64,000 nucleotides of DNA from contig CAWFFB010000030.1 in assembly GCA_963814975.1 (NCBI GenBank), positions 1 to 64,000 of the forward strand, in the 5' to 3' direction. Shown here one piece after another: positions 44,787-54,604 of the stretch. The stretch is from CAVUXJ01 sp963814975 (GTDB taxonomy: Bacteria; Acidobacteriota; Vicinamibacteria; Vicinamibacterales; CAVVIG01). Position 1 is the first letter of the stretch; the number at the start of each line of letters is the position of its first letter. The notes beneath the pieces are model-generated. The model saw nothing but the letters and a program-made list of their open reading frames with translations, did no database searches and was not told where the DNA came from. A program made the translations under genes and the position numbers.

Positions 44787-47738
44787 ATGACGTCGCTACA
44801 CCAGCGCGCGAAGGACGTGTTTCTCGCCGCGCTTGACCGGCCGGCCGCCGAGCGTCCGGCCTTCCTGGCGGAGGCGTGCGGCGACGACGCCGCCCTGCGG
44901 CAGGAGGTCGAGTCGCTGCTGGCGTTTCACGACGAGACGACGGCGAGGAAGCCGGGACCGTGCTCCGGACGCCACGAGTCGACCGTCGTTCGCGCCGGGC
45001 GAGGTGTTCGCCGGCCGCTACCGGATGATCACGCGGATCGGCCGCGGCGGCATGGGCGACGTCTGGCGCGCCGACGACCTCGTGCTCGAGACCGCCGGTC
45101 GCGCTGAAGCTGATCCACTCGACGGGCCCCGAGGCGCGCGAGCGGATCCTCAACGAGGTCCGGCTCGCGCGGCAGATCACGCATCCGGCGGTCTGCCGCG
45201 TGTTCGACGTCGGCGAGGCCGACGGGCGGGATCTTCTACTCGATGGAGCTGGTGCGCGGCGAGGACCTGGCGGCGCTGCTCCGGCGCGTCGGCCGGCTGC
45301 CCTCCGAGAAGGTCGTCGACATCGCCCGCCAGCTGTGCGCCGGCCTGGCGGCCGCGCACGCGCAGGGCGTCCTGCACCGCGATCTCAAGCCGGCCAACGT
45401 GCTCATCGACGACGACGGGCTGGTGCGGATCACCGATTTCGGCATCGCGATTCCGCGGGCCGACGCCGGCCGCGCACATGCTGACCGGCACGCCGGGCTA
45501 CATGGCGCCGGAGCAGCGCGTCGCCGGGCGCGCCGCTCTCGGAGCGAACCGACGTCTACGCGCTCGGCCTGGTGCTGTACGAGCTGCTCGTCGGACGGCA
45601 CGCCGTTCAATCGGTCGGGAGCGGCGACCCAGCCGCCGCGGCCGTCGACGCTGGTCCCGAACGTCGATCCGCAGCTCGAGCGGGTCGTGATGCAGGCGCT
45701 CTCGCCGGATCCGCGCGATCGCCCGGCGTCGGCGGTCGCGATGGCGGCGAGCCTGCCGGACATCGGGGTCGCCGCTGACGCCGGACTGCGCCGCTGCCGG
45801 CGACGTCACCGGAGCCGGCGGCACCAGGTGGCTTGCGCGGCGCGGCGATCGCGGTCGTTGTGGGCGCCCTGGCCGTGGCGCTCGTCGTTCTTCGTGTCGC
45901 CTGGCGCGCGCACGCTGACCGAGCAGGACACGATCGTGCTGGCCGACTTCGAGAACACCACCGGCGAGCCGGTGTTCGACGGCGCGCTCAAGGTGGCGCT
46001 GGCGGTCGCGCTGGAGCAGTCGCCGTTTCTGAAGGTGTTTCCCGACGATCGCGCGCGCGAAACGCTGCGCCTGATGCAGCGCTCGCCCGACGAGCGCGTC
46101 ACGCGATCGATCGCGCGCGAGATCGCGCGGCGCGAACAGCTGAAGGCGCTGCTCGCCGGCTCGATCGCCAGCCTCGGCCGCAACTACGTGCTCGCGCTCG
46201 AAGCCATCAACGCCGAGACCGGCGACGTGATGGCGCGGGAGCAGGCGGAAGCGGCGAGCAAGGAGCAGGTGCTGACGTCGCTCGGCGCCGCGACCTCGAG
46301 GCTGCGCGAGAAGCTGGGCGAGTCGCTCGCGCTCGATCCAGAAGTTCGACGTCCCGCTGCCGCGAGCGACGACGCCGTCGCTCGACGCGCTGCATGCCTA
46401 CTCGCTCGCGCTCTACGAAGGCCGGGAGGTGCCGCGCCTCGAAGCGATTCCGCACCTCAAGCGCGCGATCGAGCTCGACCCGACCTTCGCGATGGCGCAC
46501 GCGCTGCTGTCGGCGGTCTATGCCAACACCGGCCAGTCGGCGCTGGCGCCGGCGTTCTCGCGCGACGGGCGTTCGAGCTGCGGGACCGGGTGAGCGAGCG
46601 CGAGCGGTTCTTCATCTCGTGGCGCTACTATCGCGACGCGATCGCAGGCCTGGGACAAGGCGCTCGAGCTGGCGCGATCGTGGACGGCGACCTATCCGAG
46701 AGAAGCGTTCGCGTTCAACAGCCTCGGCAGCGCGCTGCATTCGCCTCGGCCAGTTCGAGCAGTCGGTCGAAGCCGTTTCGCGAAGCGATCCGCCTCGACC
46801 CCAAGTTCATCCCGGCGTACTCAAACCTCGCCGCGTCGCTGCTGGCGCTCAATCGGTTCGACGAGGCACGGGCGCGTCCTGCAGCAGGCCGCCGACCAGC
46901 AGCTCGACTTCATCGGCGCCCGCCGCCTGTCGTACCTGCTCGCGTTCGTCCAGGGCGACTGCGGCGACGATGGCGCGCGACCTGGAGTCGTCGGTCGGCG
47001 TGCGCGAAACCAATGCGGCGTTCGGCTGGCAGGCGCACACCTCCGCCTTCGCCGGCCGGGTCAGGACGGCGCACGAGCAGTTCCGCCGCGGCATCCAGAT
47101 GTCGCTTCAGGGGAACTTCCAGGAAGTGGCGGCGCAGTTGACGATGGAAGACGCCGAGACCCACGCGATGCGTCGGAGCAGTGCGCCGAGGCGCGCAGCG
47201 AGGTCGCTCGGGGCTCGCGTTGAGCCGCGACAATGTCACGCTCGAGCGAGCGAGCCGCGTGCTCGCGCTCTGCGGCGCAGGGAGCGAGGCGTTGAGCCTG
47301 TCAAGCGAGCTGGCCAAGCAGTTTCCCGACGCGACGCTGACGATTCGCGTGTCGCTGCCGGTGACGGCTGCGGCCCTGGCGCTCGAGCGCGGCGAGCCGG
47401 CGCGCGCGACTCGAACTGCTCGAGCCCGTCAAGCCGTACGATCACGCGCCGTCCGTCGGAGTTCTGGCCCGCCTACCTGCGGGGCCAGGCCTACCTTCAG
47501 CTGAAGGACGGCAGCGCAGCCGGCGCCGAGTTCCAGAGCATCCTGGACCACCGCGGCGAGGTGCCGGCCTCGATGCTGTACCCGCTCGCCCATCTCGGCC
47601 TCGCCCGTGCGGCGGTGCTGGTCAACAACCGGCACGGCGCGGGGCGCCTACGACGCATTCCTCGCCCTCTGGAAGGACGCCGATCCGGACTTGCGGCCCC
47701 TGAAGGACGCGCGTCTCGAGTATTCACGGCTTCGGTAA
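44787..47738 (+). CDS. Ser/Thr protein kinase with C-terminal TPR domain (heavily frame broken)
   Basis: A ~980-aa Pkn-type receptor kinase. N-terminal helical module (RAKDVFLAALDRPAAERPAFLAEACGDD), then kinase motifs GRYRMITRIGRGGMGDVW (glycine loop), VLHRDLKPANVLIDDDG (catalytic Asp), ITDFGIAIP (DFG) and GTPGYMAPEQ (APE). One transmembrane helix (GAAIAVVVGALAVALVVLRV) is followed by an extracytoplasmic part with FVLADFENTTGEPVFDGAL-like segment and several TPRs (HLKRAIELDPTFAMAHALLSAVYANTG, FREAIRLDPKFIPAYSNLAASLLALNRFDEAR). More than eight single-base changes scramble the frames, often an extra base in CC or GGG. The ECF sigma gene follows 6 bp downstream. Confidence 0.85.
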
Positions 47739-47744
47739 CGAGCG

Positions 47745-48299
47745 ATGTCCACCAAACATCCGGCGCCACCGGGCGAGCTCTTTCCGATGATCTACGGCGA
47801 GCTGCGCCGCGTGGCCGGCCGATATCTGGGGCGCGAGCGGCGGAACCACACGCTGCAGCCGACGGCGCTCGTTCACGAGGCGTGGATGCGGCTGCAGAAC
47901 GAGCGGGCCGTGTCGTGGCAGGGGCGCACCCATGGTCTGGCCCTCGGCGCGCAGGCGATGCGCCGGCTGCTCGTCGATCACGGCCGCCATCAGAAGCGCG
48001 ACAAGCGCGGCGGTGGGGCTCAGCCGGTGTCCCTGGACGATCTCATGAAGGCGGGCACCACCGGGGCGGTGCCGGTCGAAGATCTCCTGACCCTCGAAGC
48101 CGCGCTGACGCGTCTCGAGGCCGTCGATCATCGCGCAGCCCAGGTCGTGATCTTTCGATTCTTTTCCGGCATGTCCAGCCCGGAGGTCGCGGAACACCTG
48201 GGGCTGTCGGTGCGAACCGTTGAAGCCGACTGGGCGCACGCGCGCGCGTGGCTCAAGCGCGAGCTGTCAGGTGGTCGCCCAGAGGCTTCAGGGGAGTGA
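47745..48299 (+). CDS. ECF-type RNA polymerase sigma factor
   Basis: A 184-aa sigma-70 family member of the large acidobacterial/planctomycetal ECF group (TIGR02999-like). Region 2: LFPMIYGELRRVAGRYLGRERRNHTLQPTALVHEAWMRLQ and QAMRRLLVDHGRHQKRDKRGGG. Region 4: VEDLLTLEAALTRLEAVDHRAAQVVIFRFFSGMSSPEVAEHLGLSVRTVEADWAHARAWLKREL, a helix-turn-helix. The kinase gene ends 6 bp upstream, so phosphorylation signalling and sigma control are probably linked. No anti-sigma gene is adjacent. (Motifs cited as position ranges of one continuous region.). Confidence 0.9.
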   Translation: MSTKHPAPPGELFPMIYGELRRVAGRYLGRERRNHTLQPTALVHEAWMRLQNERAVSWQGRTHGLALGAQAMRRLLVDHGRHQKRDKRGGGAQPVSLDDLMKAGTTGAVPVEDLLTLEAALTRLEAVDHRAAQVVIFRFFSGMSSPEVAEHLGLSVRTVEADWAHARAWLKRELSGGRPEASGE

Positions 48300-48345
48300 A
48301 GCGGGAGGCCCTTTCGAAGCAGGCCCCTTCAACGGGTCTCGAGTC

Positions 48346-49143
48346 TCAGGGTCTCGCCGGCCCGACCAGATGTGGCACGTCCTGGTTGTTTTCGTTGCAA
48401 ATGTACTCCATCAATTCTTCGCCGAGTCTCAGGCCCGCTGTAAACGTCAGCGTAAACGGCCTGGCGTAGGCGCCTGGGTCGTCGATGGTGATCTTGTTTT
48501 CCAGCGTCCCGTAATCCTTGCGCGTCCACCGCTCGATGGTATGCAGCTTCTCGGTGTGCGGGTGTCCCCGAAAATCAAACCAGAATCTGTCGTTGAATCC
48601 GACTGTGTCGATCACCAGCGTGTCGCCTTCCCATCGGCCGATTGAGTGCCCGTACCAGGTCGGGTCTGGATTCTCCGGATGCTTCCGGCCGTCCATGAAG
48701 ATCTGCCGGTAGCTGTGGATGTTCCCTTCGAAGAGGAAGAAGATGTGCGTCGGCTTGGTGTGCGTCGGGTGCTGCACGATCCTCCAGGGATAGGGCGCGA
48801 TTCGCGGCACGCCGGTCGGCAGGCAGTTCGCTTCCGGGTCGTCCTTCGACATCCTGGACGCCATGAGCTTCTTGGCTTCCGGTAAAAGCGGAATCGTTTC
48901 ACCCGGGGCGAGGCCCGTTGCGAGATCCTGGATCGGGCCGCCGCCTTGCCACACTCCCGACAGGTCCGGGGTGTTGTCCGGCAGCCTCGGGACCGGGGCC
49001 TCTGGCACCGGACGTGCGCGGGGCAAGCCCCCGCCGGCTGCCGCAGTGGGTGATGCCGGAGAGTTGTTCGGAGAAGGAGCTTGCGACTGCGCCAGCAGCG
49101 GCACGCCCAGCCCCAGGATGAGGAACAGGAAAAGCGATCTCAC
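48346..49143 (-). CDS. Secreted protein of a family duplicated in this window (copy 1)
   Basis: A 265-aa exported protein. Signal peptide VRSLFLFLILGLGVPLLAQS, a Pro/Ala-rich linker, then a compact domain with DLSGVWQGGG, DPEANCLPTGVPRIAPYPW, GRWEGDTLVIDTVGFNDRFW, TEKLHTIERWTRKDYGTLE and PFTLTFTAGLRLGEELMEYICNENN. The function is not established; the domain is common in Acidobacteriota. The GTG at 49143 is chosen because GAGGAGGC sits just upstream. It follows the DUF6152 gene by 25 bp. Copy 2 at 52708-53532 shares the DLSGiW, GRWEGDTLVv, ERf and FICHEN positions and the same DUF6152 partner. Confidence 0.75.
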   Translation of the reverse strand: MRSLFLFLILGLGVPLLAQSQAPSPNNSPASPTAAAGGGLPRARPVPEAPVPRLPDNTPDLSGVWQGGGPIQDLATGLAPGETIPLLPEAKKLMASRMSKDDPEANCLPTGVPRIAPYPWRIVQHPTHTKPTHIFFLFEGNIHSYRQIFMDGRKHPENPDPTWYGHSIGRWEGDTLVIDTVGFNDRFWFDFRGHPHTEKLHTIERWTRKDYGTLENKITIDDPGAYARPFTLTFTAGLRLGEELMEYICNENNQDVPHLVGPARP

Positions 49144-49168
49144 GCGAGCCTCCTCGTCGAGCTTCGAC

Positions 49169-49582
49169 TTAGCGGGCCGACGGTGGTGGGGCGTCACCGC
49201 CTGAAGAGCCGGCAAACACTTGGCGACCGCCCGCGAGCGTGACGACTCGCGCGTTGGCCATTTTCGAGCCGTCTCTAGCCGCGGATCCCTGGACGGTCAC
49301 CTCATCACCGATGTTCAGCGACTGCCGCGTCCAGCCGTTCCGAACCAGAGCGTTCGGGCTGGCCAGCTCCAGATTCCAGTTCGTCACCGTGCCCTTCTCA
49401 TCCTTGACGCTGATGTAGAAGCGGGCGTGCGGATTCATCCATTCGACTTTCGTCACAACGCCCGTCAGCGTAAGCGGCTGGTTCGCGTCATATTCCGCCG
49501 CAAACGAATGATGGGCGAGCACCGGCCCTCCTGCGATCAGGAGTCCTGCAGCCGCCACCAGAATTCCGAGCGTGGCTCTCAT
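49169..49582 (-). CDS. DUF6152 secreted protein (copy 1)
   Basis: A 137-aa exported protein with signal peptide GILVAAAGLLIAGGPVLAHHSF. The mature domain is an OB-like fold: EYDANQPLTLTGVVTKVEWMNPHARFYI, NWNLELASPNALVRNGWTRQSL, IGDEVTVQGSAARDGSKMANARVV. A strong GGAGGTG site precedes ATG 49582. Function unknown; found in Acidobacteriota and Proteobacteria beside the secreted protein encoded 25 bp downstream. Copy 2 is at 53606-54007. Confidence 0.85.
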   Translation of the reverse strand: MRATLGILVAAAGLLIAGGPVLAHHSFAAEYDANQPLTLTGVVTKVEWMNPHARFYISVKDEKGTVTNWNLELASPNALVRNGWTRQSLNIGDEVTVQGSAARDGSKMANARVVTLAGGRQVFAGSSGGDAPPPSAR

Positions 49583-49967
49583 CGGGGCACCTCCAGCATC
49601 GAATCCCACCAACTTTACAGTGTCTCTCGACCGTCATAAAGCCCCGGCTGGCGTGGTGAAAACGGCTCATACTACGCGCACGCTCAACCTGGTGTAAAGG
49701 GCCCGGGGCGTCCCCTTTACCGCGTGGACCTCCGAACCGGAATCAGGTCAGGCCGACTTGCTCTGGTCGAACCTCGACCGGCGCGAAATCGGCTCTGCAT
49801 GTGAAGTTGCCGCTGATGTTCCGGGTGACGCCATACTTGCTGTCCGGGCGACCATCGGTCCCCGAGAGGCACTCAGCCGCGCACCCCGACGGGCGCCGGT
49901 TGAAGGATGCAATAAAATGCCGACACATCCCGCGCCTGGGACGTAAAAGTCGAGAGAGGAGACTGCC
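49583..49967. other. Divergent intergenic region, 385 bp
   Basis: No supported gene. It contains the hairpin at 49694-49720 described separately and the promoters of the DUF6152 and secreted cupin genes. Confidence 0.4.
49694..49720. repeat. Short perfect inverted repeat
   Basis: GTAAAGGG (49694-49701) and CCCTTTAC (49713-49720) form an 8-bp stem with a GC-rich 11-base loop. It sits between divergent genes, so an operator or small structured element is more likely than a terminator. Function unknown. Confidence 0.45.
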
Positions 49968-50441
49968 GTGATCAAGACGGGTCTGTCCGGAACGGTTCTA
50001 CTGGTCATCCTGTGCGCAGTCGTCGCGTTCGCCCAGACTGACGGTGGTCGGCGCGGGCCCCTCGTACGCCACAGGGCGCCAACCGACAAGGCGCTCGACT
50101 TCCCGCTCTCCACGCTGCAGGCCGAGTTCGCCGACATGACGTCGCAGAAGCGCGCCACGACGCGACTCCTGGAGGGAGGCGCTTACAGTCTGAACGCGCG
50201 CTATCAAGTTGGTGCGGAAGTCCCGCGCGTTCACAAGACCATCATCGAGTTCTACGTCGTCGAAGGTGGCACGGCGACCTTGGTGACCGGCGGTTCGATC
50301 GTCGACAAAGCCATTCACGGCGGTGTCGAGCGCAAGGTCAAGGCTGGAGATGTCGTCTTCATTCCACCAGGTGTGCCGCACGGCTTCAGTGATGCCCAGG
50401 CACTCTCATACCTGAACATCCACTTCGGTGGAACGGACTAG
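49968..50441 (+). CDS. Secreted cupin-domain protein
   Basis: A 157-aa exported protein: signal peptide TGLSGTVLLVILCAVVAFAQ followed by a cupin domain. Motifs are YQVGAEVPRVHKTIIEFYVVEGGTATLVTGG and KAGDVVFIPPGVPHGFSDAQALSYLNIHF, with His residues in both halves suited to metal binding. The GTG start has AGAGAGGAGA upstream. It is likely a periplasmic enzyme or binding protein; no substrate can be inferred. It stands alone between the two DUF6152 modules. Confidence 0.75.
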   Translation: MIKTGLSGTVLLVILCAVVAFAQTDGGRRGPLVRHRAPTDKALDFPLSTLQAEFADMTSQKRATTRLLEGGAYSLNARYQVGAEVPRVHKTIIEFYVVEGGTATLVTGGSIVDKAIHGGVERKVKAGDVVFIPPGVPHGFSDAQALSYLNIHFGGTD

Positions 50442-50862
50442 GTTCGCGGCGCGGGTGGCTGCCCTCAGCACCGATGGCGGCCCGAGGGACACACGGAGAA
50501 TAACGACCTCGAGCGACCCCCTGCGCCAGTTCTCCGGGCCGTACCCGGCTGTTGGTCCGAGAGCTCCCGACGATCATGAGCCGCATCAAACCAGAACGCT
50601 CAGGTAAGATCTACCCGGGAGGCGTTGTCGGTCTCCGCCTGTCTGAGGCCGTTTGCCCAGTGATTATTGAAACGTCGGTTGGTGTGTTTCCTGCCTGTGC
50701 CAGCGAGGCAACAGTTTGACCCGTGAAACTACAAGCTCCCCAGAGGCGCCGAACATGACGCAGTTATTGACGCTCTTGGCCGCCGGATTGGCGCTCGCAT
50801 CCATTCTTCTTGGCGTGTAGCCTCGACCTCAGCAAACAGCCCGCTGGAACGCCCCCAACTCG
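50442..50862. other. Intergenic region with a 21-codon hydrophobic micro-frame
   Basis: 421 bp without a normal gene. A tiny frame at 50755-50820 (plus) would encode MTQLLTLLAAGLALASILLGV, an isolated hydrophobic segment. It may be a chance frame, a small membrane peptide or the remnant of a signal peptide; no ribosome-binding site is obvious. Confidence 0.3.
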
Positions 50863-52634
50863 ATGTCTGAACTCTGGAAGGCGCGCATCCCCGCCTTCAT
50901 GCCCTTGGCCTGGCTGAAAAACCGCATCCGGGAGCCCGAACTCGTCAATTCGAGGCTTGTTCGAGCCGCTCTTCTCTGTACTGCGTTCGCCGGCCTCGCT
51001 GTCATGATGACATGGCCCCAGGCGGCCCATCTGGGTGAGGTTCGCAGTCATTTTGACCCGGTCTTCAGTATTTGGCGACTCGAATGGGTGGCCCATCAGA
51101 TTCTGCGTGATCCCTTCCGGTTGTTCGAGGCGAATATCTTTCAGCCCGCACCCCTGACGCTTGCCTACTCTGACGCCATGCTGCTCCCGGCCCTTCTGGT
51201 TGCGCCTGCGCTGTGGTTCGGATTGAGCGGCCCGGTTATCTACAACATCACTCTGCTCTCCGCAGTTGCCCTTTCCGGCATCACGATGTGTGTCCTGGTG
51301 AACAAGTTGACGGGTCATGCTGGAGCCGGACTGGTCGCTGGAGCCATGTTCGCCTTTTCACCCTTTCGGTTCGAGCACTTTCACCACCTGGAACTCCAGT
51401 TTGTGCTCTGGATACCGCTCACACTCTATTTTCTCGTGCGGACCGTGCAAACCGGCCGTGCACGCGATGGGCTGCTTGTCGGGGCTTGCGTGACGGCGCA
51501 GATCTTTTCGAGTATCTACTACGGCGTGTTCCTGGTGGCGTTGTGTGCGATCGGTGGCCTCGGATGGCTGACCGCGTCGCTGCTGAATGCCCTGAGGTGG
51601 CGGCGTGTCAGGGACACAGCCACAGCCCCACCCACGACACTCACACGTCGCGCGGCTGTGGGGATGGGCACAGGAATGCTGCTGTCGCTCATCCTGTCGG
51701 CGTGCTATGCATGGCCGTATATGCGTGCGAGTCAGGAGCTGGGGGGATGCGGGGTGTGGAGATCGTGCGGGAGTACAGTGCTCACCCGGTCAACTATCTC
51801 GCGTCACCGCCCCACAACATGCTGTACGGATGGACTGCGGCTCGCTTCGGAGGCAACGAACGCAATCTGTCTCCGGGCGGCGTGGCCATTGTCCTGGCGA
51901 TCTTGGGATTCTGGCCTCCATGGTCACGGGCGACGCTGCTGACGGCGACCGGAGCGGCGGTGGCGTTCGACTGGTCGTTGGGCTTCAATGGCATTCTGTA
52001 CCCGTGGTTGTATGCGTACGCGACCCCTTTCCAAGGCCTTCGCGTCCCCGCCCGAGGCGCCATCTTCGTCAGTTTCTTTCTCACGCTGTTGTCAGGGTAC
52101 GGTCTTGCGCGTCTGCTGGGCGCCATCAAGACGCGGGCCTGGCGGGGTGTGTTGATCGTAGGAGTCCTTGGAACGGTGTGTCTAGACGACTGGACGCGGC
52201 CGCTGGAGCGCGTTGAGCTTGCCACGACCCCACCGGACGTTTATCGCCTCTTGCAGCGGTTGCCGAACAGTCTGATCCTGGAGTTACCCGTTGCAGAGCC
52301 GGACCGCGTTGGTGTTTCGGTCGACGTCTTCTATATGTACTACTCCACGTTTCATTGGCACCGGCTCCTGAACGGCTACAGCGGCTTCCTGCCGACGCAC
52401 TACACGCGCTTACTGGAGCTCCTCCGCACCTTCCCCGATAAGCCGTCGCTGCGGGAACTCCGGGCGCGCCATGCGGACTACGTGCTCGTTCACTCCGGCA
52501 TGAACTATTGGTCATTCAAGCCTGAGGAACGGCTCCAGGAACGCATGGATGCGTCGCCAGATCTGGCGCGTGTCGGTTGCTACCGAGGGCCGCGTGGGCG
52601 AAGCTGCATCTATCGGGTCCGTCCTCAAAGCTAG
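50863..52634 (+). CDS. Polytopic membrane protein, glycosyltransferase-C-like (one frameshift)
   Basis: A ~590-aa protein with ~10-11 transmembrane helices. The N-terminal helix (AALLCTAFAGLAVMMTWPQAAHLG) is followed by a first periplasmic loop with DPVFSIWRLEWVAHQIL, in which the Asp resembles the catalytic acidic loop of GT-C enzymes. Later helices include ALLVAPALWFGLSGPVIYNITLL and GAIFVSFFLTLLSGYGLARLLGAI, and a C-terminal soluble domain starts around LPNSLILELPVAEPDR. One G is missing from a G-run near 51750; restoring it joins ELGG to MRGVEIVREYSAHP. Donor and acceptor unknown. Not co-directional with neighbours. Confidence 0.7.
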
Positions 52635-52707
52635 CTGGTCACTCTCAAATCCGCAGCGCACCCCTCGCTCTGAGCATTCCATGGCGGGCAGCATAGCCAC
52701 TAGCTTC

Positions 52708-53532
52708 CTATTTCACCTTGACGCGCTTCAACCACTGCTGGTTCTCGTGACAGATGAATTCGATCAGCTCCGAGCCGTCCGCCACAACTTGGTGCTCGAT
52801 TCTCAGGGTGAAGGGCTTCGTGTACACCTTCGGATCGTCGAGGGTCAACTCGATTTCCAGTCGGCCGAAGTTCACGCGCCGGAACCGCTCGGTCATCCTC
52901 GCCGCGTCGGTATACGGGCTGCCCCTGGTATCGAGCCATCCATCGTCCCGGAAATTATTCGACTCGACCACCAGCGTGTCGCCCTCCCATCGTCCGACGG
53001 AGTAACCGTGCCAATATGGCTGCGGCTCACCCTGGGGCGGAAGACGCCGGCCGTCGGTGTAGATGGTGCGAAGGCCGTAGTTCGACTCGTAGATGATGAG
53101 AATCTGTCCAGGCGTCTGGACGATCTTTCGCGGTTGCGGATCCAGGTGGTATTGAAGCGGACCTTGGGGAAGGCACATCGCATCAGGGTTGTCTGCCCAG
53201 CTGTCCGCGGTGCGCTTCTTTTGAAGCTCCGCCGCCCAGGGCTGGAAGGGCAGGCCCTCTTTGAATCCCGCCCCGGCATTGCCGAACGTGGCCAGCGGAG
53301 GCCGCCCCGCCGGCTGGGCGCCTGGCGCCTCCGTTGCCTCCGATCTCATCCAGATGCCGGACAAATCCGGCTTGCCATCGGCCGTTCGCGGAGCGGACTC
53401 GGCGAGATTCGGTTTGCCGTCAGGCCCTTTCGGGACTCCGGGAAGGGGATACAACGGCCATTGCGCGGACAGAGACGGTGAGAGGGCAGTAGCGATGGCG
53501 GCCACAACCGCCACGGTCAACCACCGGTTCAT
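52708..53532 (-). CDS. Secreted protein, copy 2 of the duplicated family
   Basis: A 274-aa exported protein: signal peptide MNRWLTVAVVAAIATALSPSLSAQ, then GKPDLSGIWMRSEATE, DAMCLPQGPLQYHLDPQPRKIV, YWHGYSVGRWEGDTLVVESNNFRDDGWL, RMTERFRRVNFGRLEIELTLDDP and ELIEFICHENQQW. It matches copy 1 (48346-49143) in order of motifs but only moderately in sequence, so the duplication is old or the copies arrived separately. DUF6152 copy 2 lies 73 bp upstream. Function unknown. Confidence 0.75.
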   Translation of the reverse strand: MNRWLTVAVVAAIATALSPSLSAQWPLYPLPGVPKGPDGKPNLAESAPRTADGKPDLSGIWMRSEATEAPGAQPAGRPPLATFGNAGAGFKEGLPFQPWAAELQKKRTADSWADNPDAMCLPQGPLQYHLDPQPRKIVQTPGQILIIYESNYGLRTIYTDGRRLPPQGEPQPYWHGYSVGRWEGDTLVVESNNFRDDGWLDTRGSPYTDAARMTERFRRVNFGRLEIELTLDDPKVYTKPFTLRIEHQVVADGSELIEFICHENQQWLKRVKVK

Positions 53533-53605
53533 GTCAACCTCCTGGTCATCGCACCGCTGCTAACTTGGCGAACCGCGTGACGGGCGACAAGGAGTGGCGC
53601 CGAGT

Positions 53606-54007
53606 CTACGGCTGCTGTCCCTGACTCGAAGCCGCAAACAGCCTCTGACCGGTACTCTTCAAGATCACCACTCGGGCGTTCGCATGGTTCGATCCGTCCT
53701 TGGCTCGGCTGCCTTCGACCGTAACCTCGTGCCCGATTTTCATCGAATTTCGCGTCCAGCCATTCCTCATGAGGCCGTTCGGGCTCCCCATTTCGAGGCC
53801 CCAATTCGTGACCTTGCCCGTCTGGTCCCTGACGTCGATGTAAAACCAGGTGTGTGGATTCGTCCACTCGATCTTCGTGACGGCGCCCGTCAGCGTGATG
53901 GGTTTGTCCGCGTCGAATTCCGCCGAAAATGCGTGATGCGCGACGACCGGTCGCACGGCCATGAGGTAACCGATCCCCACAAGGACAGCAGCAATCTTGA
54001 AATTCAT
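53606..54007 (-). CDS. DUF6152 secreted protein (copy 2)
   Basis: A 133-aa exported protein with signal peptide NFKIAAVLVGIGYLMAVRPVVAHHAF. The mature part mirrors copy 1 position by position: EFDADKPITLTGAVTKIEWTNPHTWFYI, NWGLEMGSPNGLMRNGWTRNSM, IGHEVTVEGSRAKDGSNHANARVV. GGAGG precedes ATG 54007. First gene of the second module. Confidence 0.85.
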   Translation of the reverse strand: MNFKIAAVLVGIGYLMAVRPVVAHHAFSAEFDADKPITLTGAVTKIEWTNPHTWFYIDVRDQTGKVTNWGLEMGSPNGLMRNGWTRNSMKIGHEVTVEGSRAKDGSNHANARVVILKSTGQRLFAASSQGQQP

Positions 54008-54107
54008 GGGCGGCCTCCGCGCGAACTCATGCCAGGACGTGAGCTCACGCAAGGAAGGGACGGATCACAACTTCGGGTAATTGTGGGGTTCTCCCCCAGG
54101 TACGTCA

Positions 54108-54159
54108 AGGAGATTAGGCAACCACAGGAGATTAGGCACCCTGAGACCAGGCACCCTGA
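54108..54159. repeat. Short direct repeats upstream of the second module
   Basis: AGGAGATTAGGCA occurs at 54108-54120 and 54126-54138; AGGCACCCTGA occurs at 54134-54144 and 54149-54159. They interlock as a small tandem array in the spacer between 54007 and 54260. Origin unknown; similar degenerate arrays appear near 54988-55075. Confidence 0.6.
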
Positions 54160-54259
54160 CGGTGGCGCCGGCACAGAGGAGCCCTAATCGTCGAGATCGC
54201 CTGGAACACCCCGGCAGGTTTTGGGCGGCCCCGGCCATGGTGAAGACCGGCTAATTGTC

Positions 54260-54604
54260 CTAGTCGTCGAGATTCGCGCGGAATACAGGCTGCGAGGGAT
54301 CGTAAGAGCCGTCGAACACCGCCTTCAGCAGCCGCTCGAACTCCTGCGTTGCCTCCGGAAGCGACTGGTAGGGACGTTCGTGCTGAATCGCGCCTGCGTC
54401 GGAGTAGATCAAGGTGAAATAGCGTCCGGCCTGGTACTGAGCCTCGAGGAGATGGCCCGGCATTTCGGGATCGCCTTCCTGCCCGAGGATGTCCATCAGG
54501 CCGACGGACCATTTGCGTCCTTGCGGGTCGGTGACGACCTGCCGCTGCACGTAGTTCCAGTCGTCCATTTTCCAGGTGGCCACGAGATCTCCTTCCGGGG
54601 TCAC
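54260..54604 (-). CDS. Hypothetical protein coupled to a response regulator
   Basis: A 114-aa soluble acidic protein. It begins MTPEGDLVATWKMDDWNYVQRQ, contains HLLEAQYQAGRYFTLIYSDAGAIQHE and ends QPVFRANLDD. No recognised domain. Its GTG start overlaps the stop of the response-regulator gene (54601-54604, GTGA), so the two are co-translated and probably act together. Confidence 0.55.
   Translation of the reverse strand: MTPEGDLVATWKMDDWNYVQRQVVTDPQGRKWSVGLMDILGQEGDPEMPGHLLEAQYQAGRYFTLIYSDAGAIQHERPYQSLPEATQEFERLLKAVFDGSYDPSQPVFRANLDD

Noticed and set aside
49748..50158. 136-codon minus-strand frame opposite the secreted cupin
   Set aside because: It is antisense to the cupin gene and has no domain, signal peptide or ribosome-binding site.
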